From contig NZ_SLXK01000042.1 of the NCBI RefSeq assembly GCF_004341035.1, forward strand, positions 1 to 35,917: a stretch of 35,917 nt of DNA. The letters run 5' to 3'. A program made the translations under genes and the position numbers. Below the pieces are notes generated by a model. That model saw only the letters and a list, made by a program, of their open reading frames with translations, did not search any database and was not told the DNA's origin. Below, piece after piece: positions 7,226-17,619 of the stretch. The stretch's first letter is position 1; the number at the start of each line of letters is the position of its first letter. The DNA comes from Scopulibacillus darangshiensis. GTDB lineage: Bacteria > Bacillota > Bacilli > Bacillales > Sporolactobacillaceae.

Positions 7226-8122
7226 TTAGTCTGATACAGATCCTTTTTTTGCTACGGGAGCATTTTTGCCTAATATAACAGAAAAGACAACAATCACTGC
7301 TATTACAAGAGTGAAGAATGTGATGGATTCATTTAGAAATACCGCTGCAAATAGAATCATCAAAAATGGTTGTAAGTACTGAATCTGACTTACTCTTGCT
7401 ATACCGCCCATAGCCATTCCGCCGTACCAAGCAACATATGCTAGAAATTGACTAACGACTGCGAGATAAATAAAACTAATCCAAGCATGTATTGGGGCAT
7501 GGAGCATTTCAGTTGTAAGGTTTAGCCCAACTGGAATGATGAAAAATGGAGCACCGATCATAATTGCCCAAGCAATCACTTGCCAGCTGCCTAATTCTTT
7601 CGCTAATCTCCCGCCTTCTGCGTAACTAAGTCCAAGTACAAGCACTGCTGCTAGTAAAGCTAAATCGGCAAATTGTAATTGACCGAATCCAAGATGAAGT
7701 GCATACATAATAACAGCTAAAGAGCCGATTACACTTGAAATCCAGAATTTGAAAGAAGGAATTTCGCCTGCTTTAAACGTAGCGAATCCGGCTGTTGCTA
7801 ATGGTAATAAGGCTAATTCCACAGCTCCATGAGAAACAGGCAAGGATGCCATTGCCCAAGAAGTGAGGAGAGGAAATCCTAAAACTGCACCAACAGCAAC
7901 AATAAGTAGGCTTTTGAATTGGTGAGGAGAAGGAAGTTTTTCTTTTCTAACAATAAATATCACAGATACTAAAATAGCAGCAACAACTGTTCTTCCTAAA
8001 CCGACGACCGTAGTCCCAAAATACTCTACAGCAATACTTGTAGAAGGAAGCGTTAAGCTAAAACAAATGACACCAACTAACCCCAACAATAATCCAAATT
8101 TCTCCCTAGTTTCTCTCTGCAT
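7226..8122 (-). CDS. EamA-family (DMT) transporter
   Basis: 298 residues with about ten hydrophobic spans in two five-span halves, the plan of drug/metabolite (EamA) exporters. Helix-end motifs typical of the family are seen (ARVSQIQYLQPFLMILFAAV near the C-terminal repeat). The first Met of the open frame (8140) has no ribosome binding site; the Met at 8122 follows AAAGAGG by eight bases and is preferred. It is divergent from a MocR-type regulator, an arrangement also known for ycxC/ycxD of Bacillus subtilis, so export or uptake of an amine or amino acid under MocR control is a fair guess. Confidence 0.85.
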   Translation of the reverse strand: MQRETREKFGLLLGLVGVICFSLTLPSTSIAVEYFGTTVVGLGRTVVAAILVSVIFIVRKEKLPSPHQFKSLLIVAVGAVLGFPLLTSWAMASLPVSHGAVELALLPLATAGFATFKAGEIPSFKFWISSVIGSLAVIMYALHLGFGQLQFADLALLAAVLVLGLSYAEGGRLAKELGSWQVIAWAIMIGAPFFIIPVGLNLTTEMLHAPIHAWISFIYLAVVSQFLAYVAWYGGMAMGGIARVSQIQYLQPFLMILFAAVFLNESITFFTLVIAVIVVFSVILGKNAPVAKKGSVSD

Positions 8123-8153
8123 CTTAACAACCTCTTTCATTTTTTTATCATAT

Positions 8154-8260
8154 CTGTACGATTTTCTGCTTTTCTAAAAAAACAGTTCTGATACAATTAA
8201 AATGATAACGGGTACACAGAATAAAATAAATCATTGCTTTACCCTTCTGTACCGGTACAG
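8154..8260. promoter_or_regulatory. candidate MocR operator region
   Basis: A perfect 14-bp palindrome CTGTACCGGTACAG (8247-8260) lies 18 bp before the regulator's start codon. A further CTGTAC stands at 8154-8159 and a near half-site GGTACACAG at 8211-8219. The sites are spread across the divergent promoter region, which fits autoregulation plus control of the transporter. A plausible -10 for the regulator is TACAAT (8192-8197). Confidence 0.6.
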
Positions 8261-8278
8261 TTGAAGGAGGATAAATGT

Positions 8279-9658
8279 ATGAGCTCAAAATATATCGAGA
8301 TAATGGAAGAAATTAAGCTTCGGCTAGCAGGCGGGGCGCTTATTGCGGGGAGTAAACTCCCTTCTGTTCGTCAGCTATCTGAGCATTTTCCATGCAGCAA
8401 AAATACAGTCATTAAAGCATACGAAGAACTAGAAAAAGAGCATTTAATTTATTCTGTCCCTAAAAGCGGCTACTTTGTTGTGAATGAATTTCAAAATGCG
8501 ACGAATGAAAATGAGGTGATTGATTTCTTGTCTGCTGGTCCAGATAAAAACGTTATGCCTTATCTTGAATTTCAACATTGTATGAATCAAGCAATTGAAC
8601 AATATAAAGAAGAGCTTTTTACATACTCTGATCCACAAGGGTCTTACTCATTACGAGTACAGTTAGTGAAATATTTGCAGAATTTACAGGTGTTCACTCA
8701 ACCTGAAAGATTAGTCGTTGTATCTGGCTCGCAGCAGGCTCTTAATTTATTAGTTTCTATGCCGTTTCCAAATGGAAAAAACAATATTCTAATTGAGCAG
8801 CCTACTTATTTCGGATTTATTGAGTCCATCAATCTTCACCAAGCTACTACCTTTGGAATTGATTTAGCGATGGAAGGGATTGATTTTGAACGTCTGGAAT
8901 ACATTTTTCGAAATAATGACATAAAATTTTTCTATATCATCCCGAGATTTCACAATCCACTTGGCCATTGTTACACGAATAGCGAAAAGGAAAAAATCGT
9001 TGAGTTAGCTGAAAAATACGATGTATATATAGTGGAAGATGATTTTTTAGGAGACCTTGATCCAAATGCAAAATCAGATCCTTTATTTTCTTTTGATTCT
9101 TCTGGAAGAGTGATTTATATTAAAAGCTTTTCGAAAATTTTTCTCCCAGGGTTAAGGATTGCTACTGTCATTCTTCCTGCATTAATGATTAACAATTTTT
9201 TACGATATAAATTTAGTTCGGATTTTAATAGTTCAGCACTTTCTCAAGGTGCGCTGGAAATCTATTTAAAAAGTGGCATGTTTAATAGCCATCTCAAAAA
9301 AATAAAAGAAGTATACCGTACTAAAATGCAAATTCTTCAAGAAGCATGTGACTTATTGCTGCCGGCTAATACTCATTTTTCTAAACCGACTTCAGGATTC
9401 TATCTATCGATCACTTTGCCCGAGAATGTGACAGCAAAACAGGTCGTTCATATGCTAAACGAACAGCATATATATGTTGATGATGCCTCTAGAATGTTTT
9501 TACCAGAATATAAAAAAGAAAATCTCCTTCGATTATGCATCTCTCAAGTGAACGAGAGCCAAATTAAACTAGGCGTGGAGCGATTAGCTCACTGTATTGC
9601 TTTAATTGGCAGTAGAAAAAATCATATTACTCCAAATAACTTTTTACACTTTATATGA
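8279..9658 (+). CDS. MocR-type regulator (GntR HTH fused to aminotransferase fold)
   Basis: 459 residues. Residues about 1-70 form a GntR winged helix (SKLPSVRQLSEHFPCSKNTV then IKAYEELEKEHLIYSVPKSG), followed by a linker and a class I aminotransferase-like domain. The latter has the PLP-lysine motif SFSKIFLPGLRIA (Lys within IKSFSKIF), with EDDFLGDLD before it. Proteins of this class use PLP to sense an amine or a PLP vitamer and regulate nearby genes. The ATG at 8279 follows GGAGGATAAATGT; 15 extra upstream codons in the frame have no binding site. It is divergent from the EamA transporter and resembles B. subtilis YcxD in arrangement. Confidence 0.9.
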   Translation: MSSKYIEIMEEIKLRLAGGALIAGSKLPSVRQLSEHFPCSKNTVIKAYEELEKEHLIYSVPKSGYFVVNEFQNATNENEVIDFLSAGPDKNVMPYLEFQHCMNQAIEQYKEELFTYSDPQGSYSLRVQLVKYLQNLQVFTQPERLVVVSGSQQALNLLVSMPFPNGKNNILIEQPTYFGFIESINLHQATTFGIDLAMEGIDFERLEYIFRNNDIKFFYIIPRFHNPLGHCYTNSEKEKIVELAEKYDVYIVEDDFLGDLDPNAKSDPLFSFDSSGRVIYIKSFSKIFLPGLRIATVILPALMINNFLRYKFSSDFNSSALSQGALEIYLKSGMFNSHLKKIKEVYRTKMQILQEACDLLLPANTHFSKPTSGFYLSITLPENVTAKQVVHMLNEQHIYVDDASRMFLPEYKKENLLRLCISQVNESQIKLGVERLAHCIALIGSRKNHITPNNFLHFI

Positions 9659-9716
9659 GTAAGTTTAAATAGAGGGTAGCTTCAAGATTATGCGACCATA
9701 ACGAACTTCCAATCTT

Positions 9717-9751
9717 AAAAAGCCCAACTTCATAGAGAAATTGGGCTTTTT
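9717..9751. terminator. bidirectional terminator
   Basis: AAAAAGCCCAA (9717-9727) and TTGGGCTTTTT (9741-9751) form an 11-bp stem with a 13-nt loop. It stands between the convergent MocR gene and the acetyltransferase gene, and has A- and T-tracts suitable for both strands. Confidence 0.85.
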
Positions 9752-9773
9752 CATTACTTCATTAAAGCACCCG

Positions 9774-10343
9774 TTAGGTAACCTTTTTTACAGCTTTTGC
9801 TGGCACTCCTGCAACAACAATATTTTCTGGGACATCCTTAGTGACAACAGCTCCTGCCGCAACAACAGAGTTGTCCCCAATCGTCACACCTGGCAGTATT
9901 GTTGCGTTTGACCCGATCCATACATTTTCACCAATTATAACTGGAGAGGGATATGTTGTGTTTCTTGTTTCTAAAGGTAACCCATGATTAAGTGTAGCGA
10001 TCGTGACATTCATACCGATCATGGAACCGTCTCCTATACTAATTCCACCTCTATCTTGGAAGGAACAGCCTGTGTTGAAAAACACATTTTTTCCAATTGT
10101 AATGTTTTTGCCGAAGTCTGTATAAAATGGCGGAAAACACATAAAAGACGAATCAACTTTATTCCCTGTTAGTTCACTAAAAATCTCTACAATTTCTTCT
10201 TTTGAATGATAGGACGTATTCAATGCCATTGTGATCTTTTGGGCTTCATAACTGCATTGAGTTAACAGCCCATGTAATTCTTTATCCTCACCTGAAATTG
10301 GATTGCCTTTCTTACAAAAATCTATAAAATCTTTCATGTCCAT
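9774..10343 (-). CDS. sugar O-acetyltransferase (LacA/Maa type, left-handed beta helix)
   Basis: 189 residues. The N-terminal helical cap (about 1-60) is followed by hexapeptide repeats, seen as runs of I/V-G-x-x ([48 protein letters not shown]). The conserved [10 protein letters not shown] block supplies the catalytic His (His120), and the C-terminus [10 protein letters not shown] is typical. It would transfer acetyl from acetyl-CoA to a hydroxyl of a sugar such as maltose or galactoside. The start ATG at 10343 has AGGTG ten bases upstream. It lies after the reductase operon on the same strand and may be transcribed with it, but a 150-bp gap separates them. Confidence 0.85.
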   Translation of the reverse strand: MDMKDFIDFCKKGNPISGEDKELHGLLTQCSYEAQKITMALNTSYHSKEEIVEIFSELTGNKVDSSFMCFPPFYTDFGKNITIGKNVFFNTGCSFQDRGGISIGDGSMIGMNVTIATLNHGLPLETRNTTYPSPVIIGENVWIGSNATILPGVTIGDNSVVAAGAVVTKDVPENIVVAGVPAKAVKKVT

Positions 10344-10492
10344 TTTTTAAATTCACCTACTGATGAGTTGATTGTTGTATCGATGCAGTTATTTCACTTT
10401 CTGGAACAGTCTTTACTTTTCCTCTATGCTGCATCCAATGGGAAATAGCATAGATAGAAGAAGTATGACAAACCCTCATTCGGTCCATATGT

Positions 10493-11230
10493 TTAGACTA
10501 CTTGAGCAGTTGGACGAACGATCATATCGCTAACCGCCATACGATCGGGTGTATCAATTGCAAACACCACAGCCGTCGCAATATCTTCTGAAGATAGCCC
10601 CCACTCTTTTTGTGCTTTATGAAGTTCATCTGAAACTTTTTTATCACTAATTGTTTTATATAGTTCGGTCTGAACCGCCCCCGGTGATATAATTGTCGAT
10701 TTGATATTATTTTCCCGTTGCTCTTGTCTAAGTCCTTCCATAATTGCCCTTACTGCAAATTTTGTTCCGCAGTAAACAGCTGAATCAGGATATACCACAT
10801 GTCCTGCTACGGAATCTGTTGAGATAATGTGTCCCGATTTTTGTTTTTCCATGATTGGCAACACCGCAGCGATTCCGTTCAAAACTCCCATGATGTTGAT
10901 ATCAAGCATCTGCTTCCACTCATCACGGTGCCCTTCCACAAGTGGTGCAGTTGGCATGATACCTGCATTGTTATAAAGTACATCTACACGACCATATTTT
11001 TCGAATGCCGAATTTACAACCGCTTGTACTTCCTCATTATTCGTAACATCTGCAACAACATATGAAATTTCCGCATTAGGCAATGATTCAACAAGAGCTT
11101 TCAATCGATCTTCACGACGAGCTGCAATAACTAATTTTGCTCCTTCTTGTGCAAGTTTCTTGGCAGTTGCTTCACCAATCCCACTTGATGCACCCATTAT
11201 AATAACCACTTTATCTTTGATTTGAGACAT
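10493..11230 (-). CDS. short-chain dehydrogenase/reductase (SDR), copy 1
   Basis: 245 residues of a classical SDR. It has the cofactor motif GASSGIG (13-19), NNAG (87-90) and the catalytic Ser140, Tyr153 and Lys157 (SVAGHVVYPDSAVYCGTK). The ARRED block after the second strand (37-41) suggests NADP(H). It is a close paralogue of the SDR at 12495-13244; both end in RPTxQ-V. It is the last gene of the MerR operon, 44 bp after merR. The ribosome binding site is AGGGGG, seven bases before the ATG. The substrate is unknown; the context suggests carbonyl reduction. Confidence 0.85.
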   Translation of the reverse strand: MSQIKDKVVIIMGASSGIGEATAKKLAQEGAKLVIAARREDRLKALVESLPNAEISYVVADVTNNEEVQAVVNSAFEKYGRVDVLYNNAGIMPTAPLVEGHRDEWKQMLDINIMGVLNGIAAVLPIMEKQKSGHIISTDSVAGHVVYPDSAVYCGTKFAVRAIMEGLRQEQRENNIKSTIISPGAVQTELYKTISDKKVSDELHKAQKEWGLSSEDIATAVVFAIDTPDRMAVSDMIVRPTAQVV

Positions 11231-11274
11231 TTCATTTCCCCCTATTTGATATCAAGCATCATTTTATTGGTCAG

Positions 11275-11667
11275 CTATTTTTTAACCATTTTGTTTTGCA
11301 ACTCATGTTCTGCCTCTAACAATTGACCATTGTAACCTTCTATTTTATGATCTAGTCTTTCTACAGTGTCTTGCAGTGCACGAATTTTCTCTGCTAATAC
11401 TTGACGTTGTTCAATCAGGATTTCCTTGCGTTCTTGTAATGACGAGTCCCCTTGCTCAAAAAGCTTCAAATAGTTCTGGAGCACTTCTATTGATAAACCG
11501 GCATTTCTCATACACATGACAAAGTCAATCCAATTTAAATCATGTTCGCTATACGCCCGAACTCCCCCGGCGGTTCGATTAACCGGTGGGATAAGGCCGA
11601 TCTTTTCATAGTAACGAAGCGTATCGGGGGTAAGACCAAATTTGCCACTGACTTCTGAAATATTCAT
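11275..11667 (-). CDS. MerR-family transcriptional regulator
   Basis: 130 residues: a winged helix (MNISEVSGKFGLTPDTLRYY, then EKIGLIPPVNRTAGGVRAY) and a long coiled-coil dimer helix (about 75-120). It has no cysteine pair for metal binding, so it belongs with the AdhR/organic-signal MerR group rather than the metal sensors. AdhR of B. subtilis, a family precedent, controls aldehyde detoxification genes. GGAGG lies six bases before the ATG. It is the fourth gene of an operon (SDR, CMD, cupin, merR, SDR) whose promoter at 13290-13320 has the distorted spacing MerR proteins act on, so autoregulation is likely. A 17-bp partial dyad, ATTAGG-N5-CCTAAT (11683-11699), just upstream might be a second site. 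Confidence 0.9.
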   Translation of the reverse strand: MNISEVSGKFGLTPDTLRYYEKIGLIPPVNRTAGGVRAYSEHDLNWIDFVMCMRNAGLSIEVLQNYLKLFEQGDSSLQERKEILIEQRQVLAEKIRALQDTVERLDHKIEGYNGQLLEAEHELQNKMVKK

Positions 11668-11714
11668 CGTTTACCTCCAATGATTAGGACTGGCCTAATG
11701 TACTCCCGTTCGTT

Positions 11715-12110
11715 TTATAATTTATTGAACCATTCATCATCAACAGGTTCTAGCCATTCCGTTTCTCCCGGCGTCATGGCCAAGTGCACAAACCAACTGT
11801 CTTTTGTTGCACCATGCCAATGTTTTACATGCGGCGGGATATTCACCACATCCCCCGTTTTGAGTAATTGACCTGGTTTTCCTTCTTCTTGATACCAACC
11901 TTCGCCACCTGTCACTAACAAAACCTGCCCAGTTTTATGAGAGTGCCAATGATTACGGGCTCCCGGGGCAAAGGTTACATTACCGATAGATGTATTGAGT
12001 GGCGTCGGATCTGTAAACACCATTTGCAGGTATGCATCGCCGATAAAGTTTTCTTCAACCTTTTCTCCCAATGGAAAGATTGTGCTATTGCTTAAGTTTT
12101 CATTTGTCAA
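11715..12110 (-). CDS. small cupin protein (HNL-like cupin family)
   Basis: 131 residues from a TTG start at 12110 (AGGG seven bases upstream). A longer frame to 12221 would overlap the preceding gene by 90 bp, so the short form is preferred. The single cupin domain has metal ligands in HWHSHKTGQVLLVTGGEG (first motif, with Gln where many cupins have Glu) and in GDVVNIPPHVKHWHGA (second motif). This pattern matches the small Mn-binding cupins that include hydroxynitrile lyases such as GtHNL and many uncharacterised proteins. It follows the CMD gene by 19 bp. CMD and cupin are often neighbours or fused, so they probably act together. Confidence 0.85.
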   Translation of the reverse strand: MTNENLSNSTIFPLGEKVEENFIGDAYLQMVFTDPTPLNTSIGNVTFAPGARNHWHSHKTGQVLLVTGGEGWYQEEGKPGQLLKTGDVVNIPPHVKHWHGATKDSWFVHLAMTPGETEWLEPVDDEWFNKL

Positions 12111-12129
12111 ATTGAATCCCTGCTTTCTC

Positions 12130-12453
12130 TTAATCTTTATAGATTTCTTTTGCGATGTTAAATGCTGACCAGGCTTTGGGCCATCCTGCATAGAATGAAA
12201 GATGGGTGATGATCTCCGCAATCTCAGCTTTTGTTAATCCGTTTGCTTTCGCCTTTTGAAGATGTGGCGTCAATTGTTCGAAGTTTCCTCCAGCCATTAA
12301 AGCAGAAACGGTAATCATGCTGCGATCGCGTGAAGATAGTTCTTTTTCTCTTGACCAAACTTCCCCGAATAAGACATCGTCGTTAAGTTCAGCAAATTTC
12401 GGCGCAAAATCTCCAAGTATGTCGCGTCCAGCGGTTTGTTTTTCAAATGCCAT
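12130..12453 (-). CDS. carboxymuconolactone decarboxylase (CMD) family protein
   Basis: 107 residues, all in one helical CMD domain. The conserved WSREKELSSRDRSMITVSAL, MAGGN, HLQKAKANGLTKAEIAEII and HLSFYAGWPKA blocks are present. The CxxC of AhpD peroxidases is absent, so this is not a thiol peroxidase. Relatives next to SDRs and cupins (B. subtilis YraC near adhR is one I recall) are of unknown function. AAAGGATG lies 10 bases before the ATG. It is the second gene of the MerR-controlled operon. Confidence 0.85.
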   Translation of the reverse strand: MAFEKQTAGRDILGDFAPKFAELNDDVLFGEVWSREKELSSRDRSMITVSALMAGGNFEQLTPHLQKAKANGLTKAEIAEIITHLSFYAGWPKAWSAFNIAKEIYKD

Positions 12454-12494
12454 TAAAAAAACATCCTTTCATTGTTCTGGAGCCGAAAACCCCA

Positions 12495-13244
12495 TTAAAC
12501 TTCTTGAACAGTTGGGCGTAAAAGAATCTCATTCATTGTTGTATCAGAAGGAGTATCTATTGCAAAAGCAATGGTTTCTGCAATACGTTCTGGGCTAATC
12601 GCTACCGCTTCATACAATTGATTGATACCTTGTTTTAAGTCCTCATCTGTAATGGTATTTGGCAATTCTGTAGCAACAGCTCCAGGAGAAATAATGGTTA
12701 CCCGAACATTGCTTTTCGCCACAGCTTCTTCTTGGCGCAGGGCTTCACTTATCGCGCGAACAGCATATTTCGTTCCGCTATAAACGCCACCGCCCGGATG
12801 GGTTTGGTGTCCGGCAACAGATGAAAGGTTGATAAAATGACCACTTTTTCTTTCACGCATAGATGGCAATGCAGCGGCAATACCATATAATACCCCTTTA
12901 ATATTGACATCTACCATACGTTCCCATTCTTTTACCTTGAGTTTATCGAACGTTGAGTGCGGCATTAGACCCGCGTTATTTATCCATACATCGATTCGCC
13001 CAAACTTATCTAATGCGAGTTTTGCCAAGTCTTCGACATCATCATGTTTGGTTACATCTGTGACTTGATAGGCAGCGAGTTCCCCCTCTGTATCAATATC
13101 TTTCATGATTTCCTTCAAACGTTCTTCTCTGCGAGCACCAAGCACTATTTTATTTCCTTTTTTAGCAAGAAGTTTTGCTGTAGCTTCTCCAATTCCGCTA
13201 GAGGCACCTGTAATAATAACAACTTTATCTTGAATATTTGACAT
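12495..13244 (-). CDS. short-chain dehydrogenase/reductase (SDR), copy 2
   Basis: 249 residues. TGASSGIG (12-19), NNAG (89-92) and catalytic Ser142, Tyr155 and Lys159 (SSVAGHQTHPGGGVYSGTK) are present, and ARREER after strand two suggests NADP(H). The Met at 13244 is preferred because AAGGATG lies nine bases upstream; an in-frame ATG four codons earlier has no room for a site. It is the first gene of the operon, 45 bp after the MerR-type promoter. Its similarity to the SDR at 10493-11230 across the whole length indicates a local duplication with later insertion of, or separation by, the three middle genes. Confidence 0.88.
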   Translation of the reverse strand: MSNIQDKVVIITGASSGIGEATAKLLAKKGNKIVLGARREERLKEIMKDIDTEGELAAYQVTDVTKHDDVEDLAKLALDKFGRIDVWINNAGLMPHSTFDKLKVKEWERMVDVNIKGVLYGIAAALPSMRERKSGHFINLSSVAGHQTHPGGGVYSGTKYAVRAISEALRQEEAVAKSNVRVTIISPGAVATELPNTITDEDLKQGINQLYEAVAISPERIAETIAFAIDTPSDTTMNEILLRPTVQEV

Positions 13245-13289
13245 AAGAGATAACATCCTTTCTTGCTTCTTTATTTTGAATACAAAGCA

Positions 13290-13320
13290 ATACTAATACT
13301 TGGAGTGGACTCCAAGTCAA
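13290..13320 (-). promoter_or_regulatory. MerR-type promoter with 19-bp spacer and dyad
   Basis: On the minus strand, TTGACT (13315-13320) and TAGTAT (13290-13295) are separated by 19 bp. The spacer is almost filled by the dyad ACTTGGAGT-GG-ACTCCAAGT (13298-13317, plus-strand reading; 9-bp arms). An over-long spacer holding a dyad is the hallmark of promoters activated by MerR-family DNA distortion, and the dyad is close to published operators of that family. It drives SDR, CMD, cupin, merR and SDR. Confidence 0.85.
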
Positions 13321-13333
13321 GGGGTATTGTTAA

Positions 13334-13357
13334 ATAAATTTCAGCAAGCTGATTTAT
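13334..13357 (-). terminator. possible terminator after the aldo/keto reductase pair
   Basis: Minus-strand ATAAATCAGC, a TT loop, then GCTGAAATTTAT and further T/A-rich sequence. The stem has a 2-nt bulge. It stands between the reductase gene ending at 13429 and the MerR promoter, so it would separate the two units. Confidence 0.35.
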
Positions 13358-13428
13358 ATTGGGATCATCCGGGATGAAATAGAACAGGTGACGTTGTCCG
13401 TCGGTTTATAAAGGCAAAGTAAAGGGCA

Positions 13429-14304
<876 letters not shown>

Positions 14305-14315
14305 TTATTTGTCAG

Positions 14316-15302
<987 letters not shown>

Positions 15303-15339
15303 TTATCTTCCTCTCCTATTTATTAACCATAGATGTTCC

Positions 15340-15364
15340 GGGGCATCCATGGATACTCCGTCAA
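15340..15364. promoter_or_regulatory. dyad upstream of the reductase pair
   Basis: GGGGCATCCATGGATACTCC (15340-15359) matches its own complement at 16 of 20 positions, with a perfect ATCCATGGAT core. On the minus strand it directly follows TTGACG (15359-15364), a possible -35, but no good -10 lies at standard distance. It could be an operator in the divergent promoter region. Confidence 0.35.
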
Positions 15365-15568
15365 CTCCTTATCTATAATTTGATATTTTTTTGATACAAA
15401 TAAAAGGTGATTAACAACTTGAGCATCCTTATTATGCAATAAATGAAATCATGACTGGTATCACAATCGTATCAAATGATTGCCTAATCCTATCACAGCT
15501 ATTTACGTAACAGGAGAATAAGAATTATAATTGGACCATCAATAATGAAAAAATAAAAGGAGGATTTT

Positions 15569-16486
15569 ATGTTTGAACAATTATATAGACAAAGGGTTGA
15601 GCTCGCAAAAGCCATAGAATGTCACACAGGAAGTGATGGTTCTCATATGACTGCTATTCCGTCCTTATTTTTCTCCCATTACTCTAATAATACTGGACCA
15701 AATTATGGGGTTCATAAGCCTTCTTTATGCATTGTCGTTCAAGGGATGAAGGAGGTATTGCTCTCGCAGGAGCTCTTTAGGTATGGTCCTGCCGATTACC
15801 TTGTTGCATCTGTTAACCTGCCTATTACCGGACAAGTCACGGAAGCCTCTTCCGAAATTCCTTATCTTGCTCTCAAACTTGAATTTACACCAGGTGAAAT
15901 TTTAGACGTTTTACGTGAATTTCAAATGGGAATTGACAAGAAGGAAAATACGAAACGAGGTATGTATGTTAGCAAAATAGAGCCATCTTTGCTAGACGCG
16001 GTAACAAGATTAGCTCGTTTGCTAGATACGCCAAAGGACATCCCGGTACTTGCTCCTCTAATTAGGAAAGAAATCATCTATAGGGTTCTGCAAGGAAACC
16101 ATGGGGGAATGCTGAAACAAATAGCAATAGAAGGAAGTTCCACCAATCAAATCAGTGACGTGATTGAACATATCATGAATAACTATGAAAAGTCTTTTAA
16201 GATTGAGGAACTTGCGGAAATAGGAAATATGGGTGTGTCTTCACTTCATCGGCACTTTAAAGAGGTAACCGCGATGAGCCCAATCCAATTTCAAAAACAA
16301 CTGAGACTTCAAGAAGCTCGGAGCCTGTTATTATCCGAATCAGCGGATGCAGCAGATGTTGCATTCCAGGTAGGCTATGAAAGTCCAGCGCAATTCAGCC
16401 GTGAATATTCCCGTATGTTTGGTTTTCCACCTAAAGAAGATATAAAGCGCCTGAGGGAGGAGTATGAACAAACGATAAACGAGTGA
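15569..16486 (+). CDS. AraC-family regulator with AraC_N domain
   Basis: 305 residues. The N-terminal half (about 20-180) matches the AraC_N cupin-like sensor of the YqhC group (HKPSLCIVVQGMKEV, YLVASVNLPITGQV). The C-terminal 100 residues form the two-helix-turn-helix AraC DNA-binding domain (FKIEELAEIGNMGVSSLHRH, then VAFQVGYESPAQFSREYSRM). AAAAGGAGG lies six bases before the ATG. It is divergent from the aldo/keto reductases. Family members often activate an adjacent reductase under aldehyde or solvent stress, which I infer here. Confidence 0.9.
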   Translation: MFEQLYRQRVELAKAIECHTGSDGSHMTAIPSLFFSHYSNNTGPNYGVHKPSLCIVVQGMKEVLLSQELFRYGPADYLVASVNLPITGQVTEASSEIPYLALKLEFTPGEILDVLREFQMGIDKKENTKRGMYVSKIEPSLLDAVTRLARLLDTPKDIPVLAPLIRKEIIYRVLQGNHGGMLKQIAIEGSSTNQISDVIEHIMNNYEKSFKIEELAEIGNMGVSSLHRHFKEVTAMSPIQFQKQLRLQEARSLLLSESADAADVAFQVGYESPAQFSREYSRMFGFPPKEDIKRLREEYEQTINE

Positions 16487-16527
16487 ATGCCCCGCCTAAT
16501 GGTGGGGGCCATTTGCGTGGAGAAAAG

Positions 16528-16568
16528 GACAATTTTTTTAGGGAGATGCACTAACCTGGAAAATTGTC
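16528..16568. terminator. hairpin between convergent genes
   Basis: GACAATTTT (16528-16536) and AAAATTGTC (16560-16568) form a perfect 9-bp stem with a long loop, between the AraC gene and paiA, which converge. A GC-rich imperfect hairpin also lies just after the AraC stop (around 16489-16511). Either could stop transcription, but neither has an ideal T-tract. Confidence 0.35.
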
Positions 16569-16600
16569 GTACCTAACAATAAATCCACCTTTCAAAAAAG

Positions 16601-17119
<519 letters not shown>

Positions 17120-17145
17120 TTAAATATGTCCGCTCCTTTATATAA

Positions 17146-17598
17146 TCAATAATTTCTCTTGTTTCCCTTTTTTACAAATTCCCAGTCCTTTTCTATATTT
17201 TTTCTTACCCTCTGAAGATGATTGAAAATGGTTTCTGCTTCTTTTTCGGAAAAACCCTCTAATGCAACCATATTGGAATAATCATTTTCTCTTTTTATAA
17301 AAGGATAAACATTTTTCCCTTTCTCTGCTGGAAAGAGCTTTTTAATTTTTTTGTTATGCTCATCTTCTTTCTTTTCGATAAAGCCATTAATTTCAAGTTT
17401 TTTTATCGCACGGGCTGCTGTTGTTCGATCTACTTTTATCATTTCGGCCAACTTTTCTTGAATGATACCTGGATTTTCATATATTCTCACAAGGTACAAA
17501 TACTGTCCTTTTGTAAGGTCATGCTCTTTAAATTCTATATTACTTATAGAATCTAATGCCCTTGCTATCATTCCAATTTCACGAAGAATTTCCTTCAT
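17146..17598 (-). CDS. MarR-family transcriptional regulator
   Basis: 150 residues with a winged helix: DLTKGQYLYLVRIYENPGII, QEKLAEMIKVDRTTAARAIK (recognition helix about 60-75), then a basic wing (EKKEDEHNKKIKK). AAGGAG is five bases before the ATG. It is divergent from the yczE-like gene across two copies of a 20-bp dyad, almost certainly its own operators, and is followed by paiA. The ligand is unknown; polyamine sensing is a natural but untested guess. Confidence 0.9.
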   Translation of the reverse strand: MKEILREIGMIARALDSISNIEFKEHDLTKGQYLYLVRIYENPGIIQEKLAEMIKVDRTTAARAIKKLEINGFIEKKEDEHNKKIKKLFPAEKGKNVYPFIKRENDYSNMVALEGFSEKEAETIFNHLQRVRKNIEKDWEFVKKGNKRNY

Positions 17599-17619
17599 AT
17601 TAACTCCTTAGCAGATATT

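Noticed and set aside
7069-7231. About 51 open codons on the plus strand (... SIEAKVETRKDERKPPV ...) before the EamA gene
   Set aside because: No start codon or ribosome binding site; runs into the end of a gene on the other strand. Probably chance.
10357-10488. 43-codon minus-strand frame (MDRMRVCHTSS ...) between the last SDR and the acetyltransferase
   Set aside because: No ribosome binding site before the ATG and no recognisable motif; could be a gene tail remnant but not supported enough to list.
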